Source: Chinchilla lanigera (Eukaryota > Chordata > Mammalia > Rodentia > Chinchillidae). Taken from it: a DNA stretch of 64,000 nucleotides. The stretch is taken from positions 2,110,063 to 2,174,062 of the forward strand of contig NW_004955473.1 of assembly GCF_000276665.1 (NCBI RefSeq). The letters are read 5' to 3'. Position 1 is the stretch's first letter; each line of letters starts with the position of its first letter. Shown in pieces: positions 22,576 to 32,346 of the stretch. The notes beneath the pieces are model-generated. The model did no database searches. It saw nothing but the letters and a program-made list of their open reading frames with translations, and was not told the DNA's origin. Position numbers and translations under genes: made by a program.

Positions 22576-22619
22576 ATCTACCCTCAGATATTCTGGCTGA
22601 ATAGGGTAAACAGTGTTCT

Positions 22620-22790
22620 TCACAGTGTGGTTCTGAACCACCTGCATCAGAATCACCTAGCTTGTTTTAAAAATGAGGTGCTTGGGTTCCACCTCCTACT
22701 TCCTGTGTTTGATGCCAAGAACCCATGGTTCATACAGTTGTGAAATGTGAGAATAGATGTAGCTGTTCTAATGCAATCTTCTCAGGAGGT
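22620..22790 (+). mobile_element. MER5-type hAT element
   Basis: 'gtgtggttctgaaccacctg', 'catcagaatcacctagcttg', 'gcttgggttccacctcc' is the MER5A left half. The right half is decayed. Confidence 0.7.
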
Positions 22791-22995
22791 GGTGGAGTGG
22801 TTCCCATTCTCTCTGCTTGTCTCAGCTCAGAAAGCCACTTGAGGAAGTCCAGTGCACTGACTTGAGGGCTACATCTTGTACTCATTAAAATTTAGTTTCT
22901 GGGTTTGCCATTTTTTGGTGCATTTTTTTCTGGAAGGCAGAATTTAATACCACATAATTGTTTTCCCTATTCTAATGGATATGAGCTGTATTTTT

Positions 22996-23192
22996 GTTGT
23001 TTTTCTTAGTGATGTGGAAGATTAATCCCAGGGCCTTCACAATGAGACACATCCCTAGTCCTTTATTTTTGTTTCTTCTGCAACAGAATCTTACTAAGTC
23101 CTTAAGTTGATCAGGCTGGCCTAAAGCTTATGCTGTTACTGCCTCAGCCTCCCAGAATGATGGGATTACAGGTATGCTCCATCATGCTCATC
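22996..23192 (-). mobile_element. B1-dID composite SINE with TSD
   Basis: Plus strand shows the complement of the ID-like unit first ('gattaatcccagggccttca'), then the complement of the B1 monomer ('aggctggcctaaagc', 'gcctcagcctcccagaatga', 'tgggattacaggtatgctcc'). Imperfect TSDs TATGAGCTGTATTTTT (22980-22995) and TATGAGTTTGATTTT (23193-23207) frame the dimer. Confidence 0.83.
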
Positions 23193-23319
23193 TATGAGTT
23201 TGATTTTAACCCTGAAAGCAATGATAGGTTCCTGGAATTCTATAACATTTACAGTGTGATTCACAAATATGGTGAATGGTTAATTTTTTAAAAAATTTAG
23301 AACAGCAAAGGGTACTTTG

Positions 23320-23550
23320 CCATCAATACCCCTCAAAAACTCCCCCTTGCTATAAAAACACTTATCCCCTCATTTCTGCTACTTCCCGAAAGAGCTCTGG
23401 ATGTCCTCTTTCATGTATGTCTTTAGTTGTCTTGTCATGATTGCCTCAAAGTCCTGAATCAATTCAAAATGTTTACCTTTCATGGACATTTTGACTTTGG
23501 GCAAGAGCCAGAATTCACACAGTGCCAGATCTAATCACTAAGGTGAAAGA
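23320..23550 (-). pseudogene. mariner transposase fossil, C-terminal part
   Basis: Minus-strand translation gives LDLALCEFWLLPKVKM, then a MKGKHFE block, QLKTYMKEDIQSSFGK and a late FEG. This matches the C-terminal end of Tc1/mariner (mariner clade) transposases, where 'YSPDLAPCDFWLFPKLK' carries the third catalytic Asp and a '(Y)FEGD' motif ends the protein. Mariner transposases cut and paste their own element between TA sites. The Asp codon survives at 23529-23531, but two stops precede it (TAG and TGA at about 23535-23540) and more follow FGK. The N-terminal DNA-binding part is not seen. Recognised by motif order, not by alignment. Confidence 0.75.
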
Positions 23551-23555
23551 GGACA

Positions 23556-24124
23556 CATTGTATGTTTTTATGAGCCTGCGTTTCCATTGGATAGCACCCA
23601 GCAGCAGCATTTGCCATATATATATATTTTAAATCACATCTTGTAAAGATGGAAGAGGACTTCCAGAAATGTTTCAGAAAGTGGGAAGAATGGTGGGATA
23701 AATGTGCTCAGAGTGGGGGGTGGAGTACTTTGCGGGGGAAATAATGGCAATGTGTCTTTTACTGTAACACATTTAAAACATGTGAACATTCACCATATAG
23801 TTTGATCATCACTTGTGTCATTTGTCTGCAAAAGTACTCATTTCCCCCAGTGTATTTTACAATGTGGATTTGCCAAATGCCGGTATTTGGCAAAAAGTAG
23901 AGCCATGGAGTTGGGCATATAAGAAAATAGAGAGTTTTAAGATTAGAGACTCTTGTCACATGGTGCTCAGTTTTTTTGACTTGATTATATTACAGGCAAA
24001 TTTTGGAACATCACAAAAATATGGACACTTATTTCCCTATCAGGAAGAAAAGCAAGTTAGTTTAAGTGTGGAAGGTGAAGAGAATTTTCAGGGGAGTAGT
24101 TCAGGGTTTGAACGGAACCACCCC

Positions 24125-24129
<5 letters not shown>
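23556..24129. other. No recognised feature
   Basis: Includes a short TA run at 23617-23626. A long plus-strand frame begins here and runs through the following T tract and repeat arm, but it encodes a poly-Phe run and is a chance frame. Confidence 0.45.

Positions 24130-24160
<31 letters not shown>
24130..24160 (-). repeat. 31-bp poly(T), probable A tail of the adjoining repeat arm
   Basis: Uninterrupted T on the plus strand, directly next to the inverted-repeat arm. On the minus strand it reads as the arm followed by 31 A. Confidence 0.9.
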
Positions 24161-24161
<1 letters not shown>

Positions 24162-24163
<2 letters not shown>

Positions 24164-24410
24164 CATGCTGTGTCTTACTCAGTGATTTTCATTCACCTGC
24201 CTCATCTTCTGGAACAAAGAAAGCCCCCCACCCACAGTCCTTCAAGAGCAAGATTTCCAGATGAACAAGGAAAGGCCACAGGGACCCTTGCTAAAGTGAC
24301 AGGGAATGCACCAAACCTGCTAAATTGGAATGCTTTGGCAGTCTGGGGGGCCTCATGTGCTCCCAGGGAAGAGGATTCAGAAGCCTTTCCTTGGGGAGAC
24401 ATGGTCTAAC
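24162..24410 (-). repeat. Left arm of 249-bp inverted repeat, unknown family
   Basis: Exact reverse complement of 26349-26597 except for one base (CACCTGCCTC here, CACCTGTCTC in the complement of the other arm), with no indel. The spacer is 1938 bp. It carries the same 67-codon frame on its minus strand as the right arm has on the plus strand; the protein resembles nothing I know. With poly(A) attached on the minus strand it looks like a recent retrocopy of an RNA, but I find no clear target duplication (flanks CCCTCCTC and ACTGTAGAC). It is not B1, ID, L1 or any LTR in this window. Confidence 0.95.
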
Positions 24411-24716
24411 ACTGTAGACTCATCTAACCAATGCTGCCCTTCTTAAATTCATCCAGATCTCTCAAAAACACAAAGTAAACCCTTAGCTAAAACTGCCATA
24501 AACTTCGTCTCGTTTGCCTTACACGCACTTGTGATTTCTTCCTTTCTTTGGATTCTTTACACACACACACACACACACACACAGTTTTGGTAGTAGTGAT
24601 CATCTACAAGTGATTCCTGAACTACCTATCAAAATGATGTTCCAGGATAAAGGCATGAAAAATCAGTCAAACAATATAGACACAAACCAAGTGTGTCTTA
24701 AGCTAAGTGTCTTAGA
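24411..24716. other. Spacer DNA with (AC)n tract
   Basis: Nothing recognised except the 25-bp (AC)n run at 24559-24583. Confidence 0.6.
24559..24583 (+). repeat. (AC)n microsatellite
   Basis: Twelve AC units without interruption. Confidence 0.95.
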
Positions 24717-25366
24717 GCAGGGGTCAGTAAGTTAGTAAATATTTAGGTTTTCCAGTCCATAGGAAACCTGTCAAAATTAGCAAGTTCTTCTGTGGTGTAC
24801 AGCAAAAGCAGCCATAGACAGTACAGAACTGAATGAGCATGGTTATTCTAAAATGCACCCCCCAAACTCTCATGTATTTAGAGGTGGGATTTTCAGAAGG
24901 TGACGTATGATCTTGGGGCTGTATCTGATCCCTGGCCCCTTCCTCTTGAGCTCTTTTCCTTTCTCTCCACATCTTATGCTTCCTGGCTGCCATGAAGTGA
25001 GCAGTTTGCCTCTGCTACCAACACCCCCCCCATGATGTTTCTACCTTAGCACAAGTCAAAAACTACAGAGCCAGCTTACCATGGGCTACACCATTGAAAC
25101 CATGAGCCAAAATAAAGATTTCCTCATTTAAGTTGTTTTTCTTAGGTACTTTGTCACAGTGACTAAAGGCTGACTACCACACTTGCATTCCAATGATACT
25201 TCCCTTACGGAGGTTAAAATTTGAATATCATATGATTTCTCCCTACCAAAGTAGCACTCTTCTTTTGATTTTTATCAACCTTTTAAAAATGTGAAAATCA
25301 TTTTCAGGTCACAAGCAAAACTGGATTTGACCTGTGAGTAGGTTCATGGTTCGTCAACCCTTGTCC
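24717..25366 (+). mobile_element. hAT-type DNA element, split by an LTR
   Basis: The left end 'caggggtcagtaagttagta' and the right end 'ggttcgtcaacccttg' are complementary termini of a known hAT-type mammalian repeat ('caggggtcggcaaac ... ggttcgccaacccctg'). Middle blocks 'aatatttaggttttcc' and 'aaagcagccatagacag' agree. The LTR at 24840-25181 interrupts it. Confidence 0.65.
24840..25181 (+). mobile_element. Solo LTR, rodent MaLR-like family
   Basis: Plus-strand copy: 'tggttattctaaaatgcacc' start, 'ccctggccccttcctcttga', 'gcttcctggctgccatgaag', 'gaaaccatgagccaaaataa' and 'cacagtgactaaaggctgac' near the end. 5' and 3' limits are set by the broken hAT element. I see no clear 5-bp TSD. No retroviral coding region remains. 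Confidence 0.75.
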
Positions 25367-25439
25367 TAAAGATACACTGTGGAGCATTTTGTACTGTTAT
25401 TCAATGACAGGGTGAGTAAACAATCAAAATTACATATAA

Positions 25440-25660
25440 TGACATTTGAGCTCATGATATGTACCCAGGATTAAACATGTTAGATGGAGTTTCCTATTTA
25501 GTCTTCAAAACTAACATATGAGGTTAACACTCCTCTACAAATGAAGAAACTGAGGCACAAAAAAGTGGAAATGACTTGTCCAAGGCTGTAAGAGTATAAA
25601 GTAGCACAGTCAGGATTAGAACCACATCTGACTGACTCTATGACCTGTCCCCTCCCATTA
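25440..25660 (-). mobile_element. MIR
   Basis: Minus MIR order with well-kept 'aaatgaagaaactgaggcac', 'gacttgtccaaggctgtaag' and 'cacagtcaggattagaacc' blocks. Confidence 0.85.
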
Positions 25661-26348
25661 CAGAATGGCATCACCAACTCCACACTTATTTAATGGCCCA
25701 ACAGTGTGAAATCTTGCCCAAGAAAGATAAGAATACAATGGTACTAAATGAAAATAATATCAGGGATATGAATTAACAGGCTAAAGCAGTCACAATTCAG
25801 ATAAAATCTAAAGAGTTGAAATATGATTTTTATTAAATTTTTGACAAAACATCAAAAACACTTGATTCTTTTCATAATAGCTGAGATAAAATAATAAAGA
25901 GAGCCTGAAGAAAGCCAAAACCAGATAAGCAGAGATGAATGGAGATGAGTTTTAGGGGGTGGGCAGTGCACAGTAGCAGTCTTCCTGCTTCGAGGGACTG
26001 ATTTCTGTCTATACTCAACTGCTGTCACTCTTTATTGAGCTCATGTGAGAGTAGGCAAAGTTGCTCAGTGCAGCAAAATTGAAAATGTTAAAGCCTTAGA
26101 ATAGATGAAATGATTCAAGAAATAGCTGATAGATGCTTCACTGTGAGAAGCACGTACACTAGGAATAGAGAAGTCACGAGGCGTGGTTCTGGACAAAGTA
26201 CAGGCGATGTAAAAGGACACTAAAGCAAGTGACTAGAGGTATTAGAGTGAAACAGCCTACAGTGCAAGGCTCGTGGAAGGCAATGTCACATCTGAGAGTA
26301 CTTTGGCGTGTACTCCCCTAAGAGGGATAGCAGCAACTCAGCATCAGC
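25661..26348. other. No recognised feature
   Basis: Forms the right part of the spacer between the inverted-repeat arms. No frame or repeat recognised. Confidence 0.4.
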
Positions 26349-26597
26349 GTTAGACCATGTCTCCCCAAGGAAAGGCTTCTGAATCCTCTTCCCTGGGAGC
26401 ACATGAGGCCCCCCAGACTGCCAAAGCATTCCAATTTAGCAGGTTTGGTGCATTCCCTGTCACTTTAGCAAGGGTCCCTGTGGCCTTTCCTTGTTCATCT
26501 GGAAATCTTGCTCTTGAAGGACTGTGGGTGGGGGGCTTTCTTTGTTCCAGAAGATGAGACAGGTGAATGAAAATCACTGAGTAAGACACAGCATGAG
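26349..26597 (+). repeat. Right arm of 249-bp inverted repeat, unknown family
   Basis: Pairs with 24162-24410 at 248 of 249 positions. After the arm comes TGAAAAGAAGAAACT, which could be a decayed A tail, and then a truncated L1 3' end. Carries the 67-codon plus-strand frame at 26357-26557, for which I have no protein match. Confidence 0.95.
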
Positions 26598-26604
26598 TGA
26601 AAAG

Positions 26605-27005
26605 AAGAAACTATAGGTAAATGGATGCAACTTGAGGCCCTACTCATAAGTAAAATAAATAAATCAGTCTCGCATGTGTAAACATTCTGTAGTTTTCTTT
26701 TTTTTCCCTGTACTGGAAATCAAACTCAAGACCTTGCGCTTGCCAGGCAGGCACTGTGCCACTGAGCTAAATCCCCAGCCCCAACATTCTATAGTTTTCT
26801 TAGTGTAAGAAACTGAAAGAGTAAATAAGAGCCAAAATATACAGTAGATATTATGAAAGGTAAAGAAACTGCTCAAAAGGGAAATGAACAACTGGAATGG
26901 GGGAAAGGAGAAAAGAAGGAAGAGAAAAGAAATATGTATAGACATATATGCTTGAGATAGCTAAGATAATTATACTACTAATTTCTATTAGTTCATTAAA
27001 AAGCA
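26605..27005 (+). mobile_element. L1 3' UTR, 5'-truncated, with nested ID
   Basis: 'taggtaaatggatgcaactt' then 'aggccctactcataagtaaa' is the L1 3' end also seen at about 17440. After the ID the element continues with 'gtaaagaaactgctcaaaag' and an AT-rich end. Confidence 0.75.
26700..26782 (-). mobile_element. ID SINE with TSD
   Basis: Complement of a near-consensus ID (CAGTGCCACTGAGCTAAATC reversed), short T-rich tail. The 19-bp TSD AACATTCTGTAGTTTTCTT (26681-26699) recurs at 26783-26801 with one change. Confidence 0.93.
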
Positions 27006-28012
27006 TGGTTTGTGTCTATATTGTTTGATTAAATTTTCATGCCTTTATCTTGTAATTTGAGCAACTATTTTGAAGGTAACAATACACAGTATATTAATCA
27101 TTGTTAATCTATTCTCTGTTCTGAAATTCTGCATCATTGTTTTTATTGTTTTTTCTATTTAAAATAAAAATTAGATTGTTTTATTAGGCGTAGTAGAATT
27201 TTGAGGTGTTGCTATTGAATTGGGCACACAGAGGGCAATGGCTGATCTCAGTTAATACCACCATAACACCCCTATCTTCCTCAAAAGGCAATATCTGTAA
27301 CGTGTAAAATCTTAGAATATCAAGATTGGAAGGAATCTTAGAGATGAACAGGGATGATATATGTTTTAATATCTCCTTGCTGATATAGATACAATATCCT
27401 GTTTGAAGGCAAAATATTGCAAAATAAACAAGTTGTATTCCAATCTATCATCCAAGATGGCCTTCAGTAGATATTTACTTACTAGAATTAGATTTGAATA
27501 CCTGTGAGATATTAAATTTCATATGCTTTACAAAATGTGTGGCCATCGAGACACACAAACATTTGCCTAGATTTGAATCATGGAAGGTGGAGATTGGAGT
27601 GATTCTTGCCTAGGAGCTTGAAACTCTGGACTTCTGGCCTTCATATTCACCTTTTATCTGGACTGTGGCTCTGATGAAATGCCTTTTGGGTAGGATGAAG
27701 TGTACATGCGTACTAGCTCCCCAGGAGAAGGTGTGTATTTGGCCAGCTGTGAAAACACAGCAGTCTGGGTGTCTGTCAGGGAGGAGACTGAGGCTGGGAA
27801 AGTGCCAGTTGGAGTGGTGAGAGACTGTTTTATATAAAGGAGGATCGAGTGAGGAAGAGGGGCTAGAGGGGCTGTTGACCCATATTTTGTCAAGAAGTTC
27901 TCAGATCCTCTGTCTTCTCCTCATTTTCATGCTGCTGGTACTTTGGGCTGACCCAATTGTGGGACTGTAGCGGTGATGGACTTTATAGCATTTTAATTTT
28001 CTCTACAAGCAG
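27006..28012. other. No recognised repeat
   Basis: AT-rich up to 27560, then more GC. The minus strand at 27660-27720 has a frame ending in a stop after a 'tgttttcacag'-like acceptor (about 27735-27745). I did not find support for it as an exon. Confidence 0.35.
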
Positions 28013-28087
28013 CAGGCCAAACTGACAGAGGCAGCAAAGGCCAAAGGTGGCCCAATGTGTGCAGAACTGATACTCCAAGTGTACCAG
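28013..28087 (+). other. Candidate 75-bp exon, gene unknown
   Basis: A pyrimidine-rich run ending TTTTCTCTACAAGCAG precedes an open 25-codon stretch (QAKLTEAAKAKGGPMCAELI then LQVYQ), which ends CAG followed by GTATGC, a good 5' splice site. The length is a multiple of three. Splice signals of this quality occur by chance in long DNA, and I recognise neither the peptide nor any partner exon. Confidence 0.15.
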
Positions 28088-28590
28088 GTATGCAATACAC
28101 TGAACAGTCCTATCTCACATCCTGATGTTTCCAGTGTGAACCTTCTTTGCAAGACTGTTCCACTCTGCTTGTCACCTATAGTTCACATTTTCTTTCTTTT
28201 TGTTTACTGGGAAGCAAGTAAAACATCTGGTGTGGATGGTGCCAAATAATAGCTATGTATTCCAAAATGTCCACTTTGTACACTCTAGTGGTGGACTTCC
28301 TATTTGATGAGATTTGTTTGGATGTAGGGTAGTAATCTGCCTATCTCAACAACTTGCTTTAAAGAAGAATCAACATCAGTGCCCTAAGTATCATTTCAGT
28401 AGATCATACAAGCCAATGCCATCTGTGTTGTGAATGTGTTTAGCAGGACAGTAACAGTAGGCCTGGCTAAAGATACTGAAATCATGCCGTATAAGGACTT
28501 CACCTAAGATGCGGCCAAGAAGAACTCCAGCTTCTGGGGCAATTGTTTCCTCTGGGCCAGGTGGTGTGTGGCCTCCAGGTATCTGCATAC

Positions 28591-28727
28591 CTGTTCAAGG
28601 CAGGGTTTTAGGTGATGGGTGGTGGGAATGGACACGGCACACAAGGGGCAGTCATGGCACTGTTGCTCAGTTGGCTTGCTGAAGACGCCCAAAGAATCGT
28701 TCAGCTTCTCAAGCTCAGGGACAAAGC
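28591..28727 (-). other. Candidate 137-bp coding exon, gene unknown
   Basis: Minus strand: acceptor GTCTTCTTACTCAG, then 45 open codons (FVPELEKLNDSLGVFSKPTE, a CHDCPLC cysteine cluster, THHLKPCLEQ), then CAG|GTATGC donor. It is more GC- and CpG-rich than the flanks. The frame enters in the middle of a codon and leaves at a codon boundary. Could be a lone exon of a gene on the minus strand, a pseudo-exon or chance. I do not recognise the protein. Confidence 0.25.
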
Positions 28728-29018
28728 CTGAGTAAGAAGACTATATGGCAACAGTTCTTTGGCCATATTTAGTTACTGCTGTTACAATTTGATTACAGGT
28801 ATAGGCTCAAAGGTGTGAATAAAGCCAGTTGTTTTAGCTCAGTATTGATTTTCATATATAAATTTTCAATATGGCTTTGATTTAATAATAAAAATAACAG
28901 CCTGTAGTTTTATGCGCAGTGGTGGCAGTTAAACAGTTGGCCAGCAAGGGCCCTCTGTTTTTAGGCTATCCCTTTGTACAGAGAAGCATGTGTCAAAGTC
29001 ACAAATGCTGTCATTCTA

Positions 29019-29125
29019 GGGGCTGGGGATTTAGCTCAGCGGCAAAGTGCTTGCCTGGCAAGCGCAAGGTCGTGAGTTCGATTCCTGGTACTGGAAGAAA
29101 AACAAAAACAACAAAAAAAGATTTT
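29019..29125 (+). mobile_element. ID SINE, first of a tandem pair
   Basis: Near-consensus ID with B box GAGTTCGATTCC and GGTACTGGAAG end, followed by an A/C tail that runs directly into a second ID. The left TSD of the pair, CAAATGCTGTCATTCT, is at 29002-29017. Confidence 0.93.
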
Positions 29126-29229
29126 GGGGTCTGGGGATTTAGCTCAGCGGCAAAGTGCCTCCCTGGCAAGCACAAGGTCGTGAGTTCCGTTCCCGGTACC
29201 GGAGAAAAACCAAAAAAAAAAAAAAAAAC
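29126..29229 (+). mobile_element. ID SINE, second of a tandem pair
   Basis: Starts GGGGTCTGGGGATTTAGCTC and ends GGTACCGGAG plus an A-rich tail. The right TSD CAAATGCTGTCATTCT at 29230-29245 equals the one left of the first ID, so both units lie inside one duplication. No TSD separates the two. Confidence 0.93.
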
Positions 29230-29245
29230 CAAATGCTGTCATTCT

Positions 29246-29420
29246 TTTGAGTATTTACTGTGTGCCAGACGTTATACAAAGTGTTCAAACATTATCTCAT
29301 TTAATATCATTGATAACTTTCTAAGATGAACAGCTATTTTATATGCTATAGAAGGGGAAATTGAGGCCCAGAGAGTTACTTACCTAGGACAGTACCTGGA
29401 AACATTAAGGAATTCTTGAA
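29246..29420 (-). mobile_element. MIR
   Basis: 'gagtatttactgtgtgccag', 'attatctcatttaatatca', 'ggggaaattgaggcccagag', 'agttacttacctaggac' in minus order. The ID pair landed near its edge. Confidence 0.85.
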
Positions 29421-30480
29421 GTTCTAAAGCACATCGGACTGAGTTCACACCGTATGTTCTTTGTACCATGTCTCTAAACTTCTATAAAATATTTCTCTTG
29501 GAAGGCTTTGCAGTAGGCATCATCCTGCAGGTGTGAAAGTTGGAGAACTACAGATAAAGTATACAAAAATAGAGATGTAGATAAAAAGGGGGGAAGTAGG
29601 TAACAAGTCCCTATTTACTGGCAGACTAGGAAAACTGAAGAGAAGATCTAAGTCGTAGGGAACCAATGAAGGGAAAATTAAGGAGAGAAATTGGGTAACG
29701 CAGTAGAGAGACTTGTACCTAGAAGGACCTAGATACAATTTCCATAACTGGACAGGCCTGCCCTGTCTGGACTTCGTCTAAGTGCCCTTTCGACCTGGCT
29801 CCCTTTTCATGGCTGTAGTCAAGCCACTCCCATACACAAAGCCACATGTTTCTGGAGAAGGAAGTGGTGCATACAGATGAAGTTCATTAATGAGGCTGTA
29901 TCATCAGCCCCCCTTAAGCCCTACCATCCCATAAATCTGAAGCTACTCTGTCTGAGACTGAGAGACTTTCTGGTGACTGGAAACATCACAATGGCTTAAT
30001 CAAGTACTTTTGTACATAGAACAGGAGAGGCAGAGGTGAAGGTGGATTCCTGCTGCTCCGCTGTGCCCTTGGGCTTGGACCACCAGAGTGAGTTTTTGCC
30101 TGTTAATGCTGGTCTTTGGAATATTAGTTTGTTCCCCAGAAGTTGAGCAACGAGTCTTCTAGGGGGAACAGCTGCTCTGCTCTATTTTTTGACTAGCAGA
30201 AGTTTATTTTGGAATGAGTTTATTTTCCTGGGAAAGTGCTACTACTTTACAGTCTCCCCCTCATCCGCGAAGCTGAAGAGAAAGCAAGCAGCCTCGTTGC
30301 AGGAGCAGATCACAAACAGCAGCAGAGACAGGGAAAAGATGCATTGGGTTCTCTTCAAGACAGAGACAACTGACAGCAAAGGCAGTGTGATGCAAAGGTG
30401 GTGTGATCCTTTTGGGATCTGTTACCCTCATTGTACTGCCCGTGTTTAGGCAAAAACAAGAAGCAGATTACATAAAATGA
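29421..30480. other. No recognised feature
   Basis: 1 kb with no repeat signature. A plus-strand frame of 87 codons at 30189-30449 has no recognisable motif. Confidence 0.4.
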
Positions 30481-31400
30481 GTGCTGTTACTTTTACTTTG
30501 TTTTTCTACTATATTTGGTTAGTTTTCCATTGGCTATGGCAACATCCTGGTGGTTTTCTGTGGTGCTATGGTAAAGCTTTAGTCATCATCATCGCCAGCA
30601 TTTCACACACACACCTATTAACGAGTTGATTTCTCTAATTATATCTTATGCAAGCATTTTGTACTACAGGCATTGCTAATTATATTCATTCAAAATAGGT
30701 CCCAATTAAAATCTATAAACCCTTTAAGGCTCTATAAAATCCCCACCACCTACCTTAGAGCTTAGCGTTAATATTTACTCTAGAGAGGAAAAACATCTCA
30801 TCCTGCATTTATCTGATGGATTGCTTTTGTTATTGATGAAAAAACCAAGTCCACATGGTTAATTGGATCCCTTAGGTATCGATGAAAAAGCGATTAGGTT
30901 TTCACTTGCCAGGATGGTTCCATAGGCATCCTAGAACCATTCCTTGTTGCAAATCTTTTGTGGATGTGCACATTTAATATGCTCCTTCTAAGTACTGTGC
31001 TGTGAGCCTCACACTGCTCTACAATCAAGGACAGGAAGTGGAAATTCCCTGGGACAGTGGAGATCTGCAACATGAACAGAACCTAAGAGAAGACCATTTC
31101 AATCTGCCTTCCACGCTGAGCAAAGTGAGGAAGGCGACAACAGCCACTTGGCACCAAAATACTTCTGACCTGGGGGGGGTTGACTGTTCGAAGTTTACTG
31201 TATATTCCATCAGAGTGCAATGCTGCCAAGTTGTCTTTTCAAGTAAAAAATGTTAATATTTTTCATACCTTATTTCATAACCAATATTAAATTTCCAAGG
31301 CAATGAAATTAATCAAAGAATATAAAATGACTCCAGTATAAAGGAAAGGAGGCATAATTAATAAGCTGCAAATGGCGTTGAGTGAGAAAATAAAATATTT
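30481..31400. other. Repeat-poor AT-rich stretch, candidate conserved non-coding DNA
   Basis: Contains TAAT-core motifs (CTAATTATATC, GCTAATTATATTC, GGCATAATTAATAAGC) with no repeat family recognised. Only a suggestion, since no comparison is possible here. Confidence 0.25.
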
Positions 31401-31849
31401 GTTAACTGTAGGATGTCCTTCATGTGTGTTAATTTCTGTGGGAGGCATGAGTCAAGCTTATGTGTCATATGCTGCTGGGTTTGTTCCCTGAAATATCAGA
31501 ATAAGGAGTCAGGAATAATCAGGCACTTCCCCCTGTGGTGTTCGGATATTTCTACTAAGAAGACTATGCATGTAGTCCACCTAGAGCCCATAATGCAGGC
31601 CAGTGTTCGTTGGAGGTCCCCTGAACTACAGTGGACTGTGAGACTGAGGTAGGCATATGGAGCAGGGATAGCTGAGGAGTTGGGTGGCAGTGAGGTGCTC
31701 TACAGCATTGTTCTGGAATGTTCTAGACTCTAGAATTGGTCCTCTCTTGTACCCCACCTGGCCTTCAACTGCAGTGTCCTTTCAGTTCAACTTTTGCCAG
31801 CAGGTGGACAGGACAGTATTCTCTATGATATGCTTATAAAAGATACACA

Positions 31850-32055
31850 ACCTTTTGTATTTACTGAGAACGTTTGAAATGCACTAGGCCTCTCACACAC
31901 ATTTGCTCATGTAATCGTCTCTACAGTCCCATACAGTTAATAATAATATTGTCTGCATATTACAGATGAAGAAAATGGGGCTCCAGGATGTTATCCTGAC
32001 ACGCATACTGCTCACAGTACTAGTCAGTGGCAGAAGCAGACTCAAAAGCTCAAAG
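31850..32055 (-). mobile_element. MIR
   Basis: 'ttactgagaacgtttgaaat', 'atattacagatgaagaaaat', 'ctagtcagtggcagaagcag' in minus order. Confidence 0.75.
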
Positions 32056-32346
32056 GTGAAAGGGTGCGATATTTTCTGGGGACACTGATACTGAAAATGT
32101 CTTAGATGAAGTAAAGTGACTCAGATATCAGGATTTTGGGGCTTACATGCATAATATGACCCTACTCCGAAGCACCTCATCTGTGTAATGTCTAATTAGA
32201 CATTTTCTATGAGACAGGCATTTCCAGAAACATTGTTATTATACCAAATTCTAAGCACTAGTTTCTCTGAAAAGATTTCCAAGGCCTAAAACATACTTAT
32301 TTTTAATTGTACCTAAGATCTTCTTAAGGATTCTGTCCTGGGCTCC

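Noticed and set aside
23813..24409. 199-codon plus-strand open frame
   Set aside because: It crosses the 31-bp T tract as a poly-Phe run and the repeat arm antisense. It has no domain-like sequence and is a chance frame.
27654..27893. Minus-strand frame ending with a stop after a TTTTCACAG-like acceptor
   Set aside because: The open stretch continues upstream of the supposed acceptor, the peptide is unremarkable, and nothing links it to the segment at 28591.
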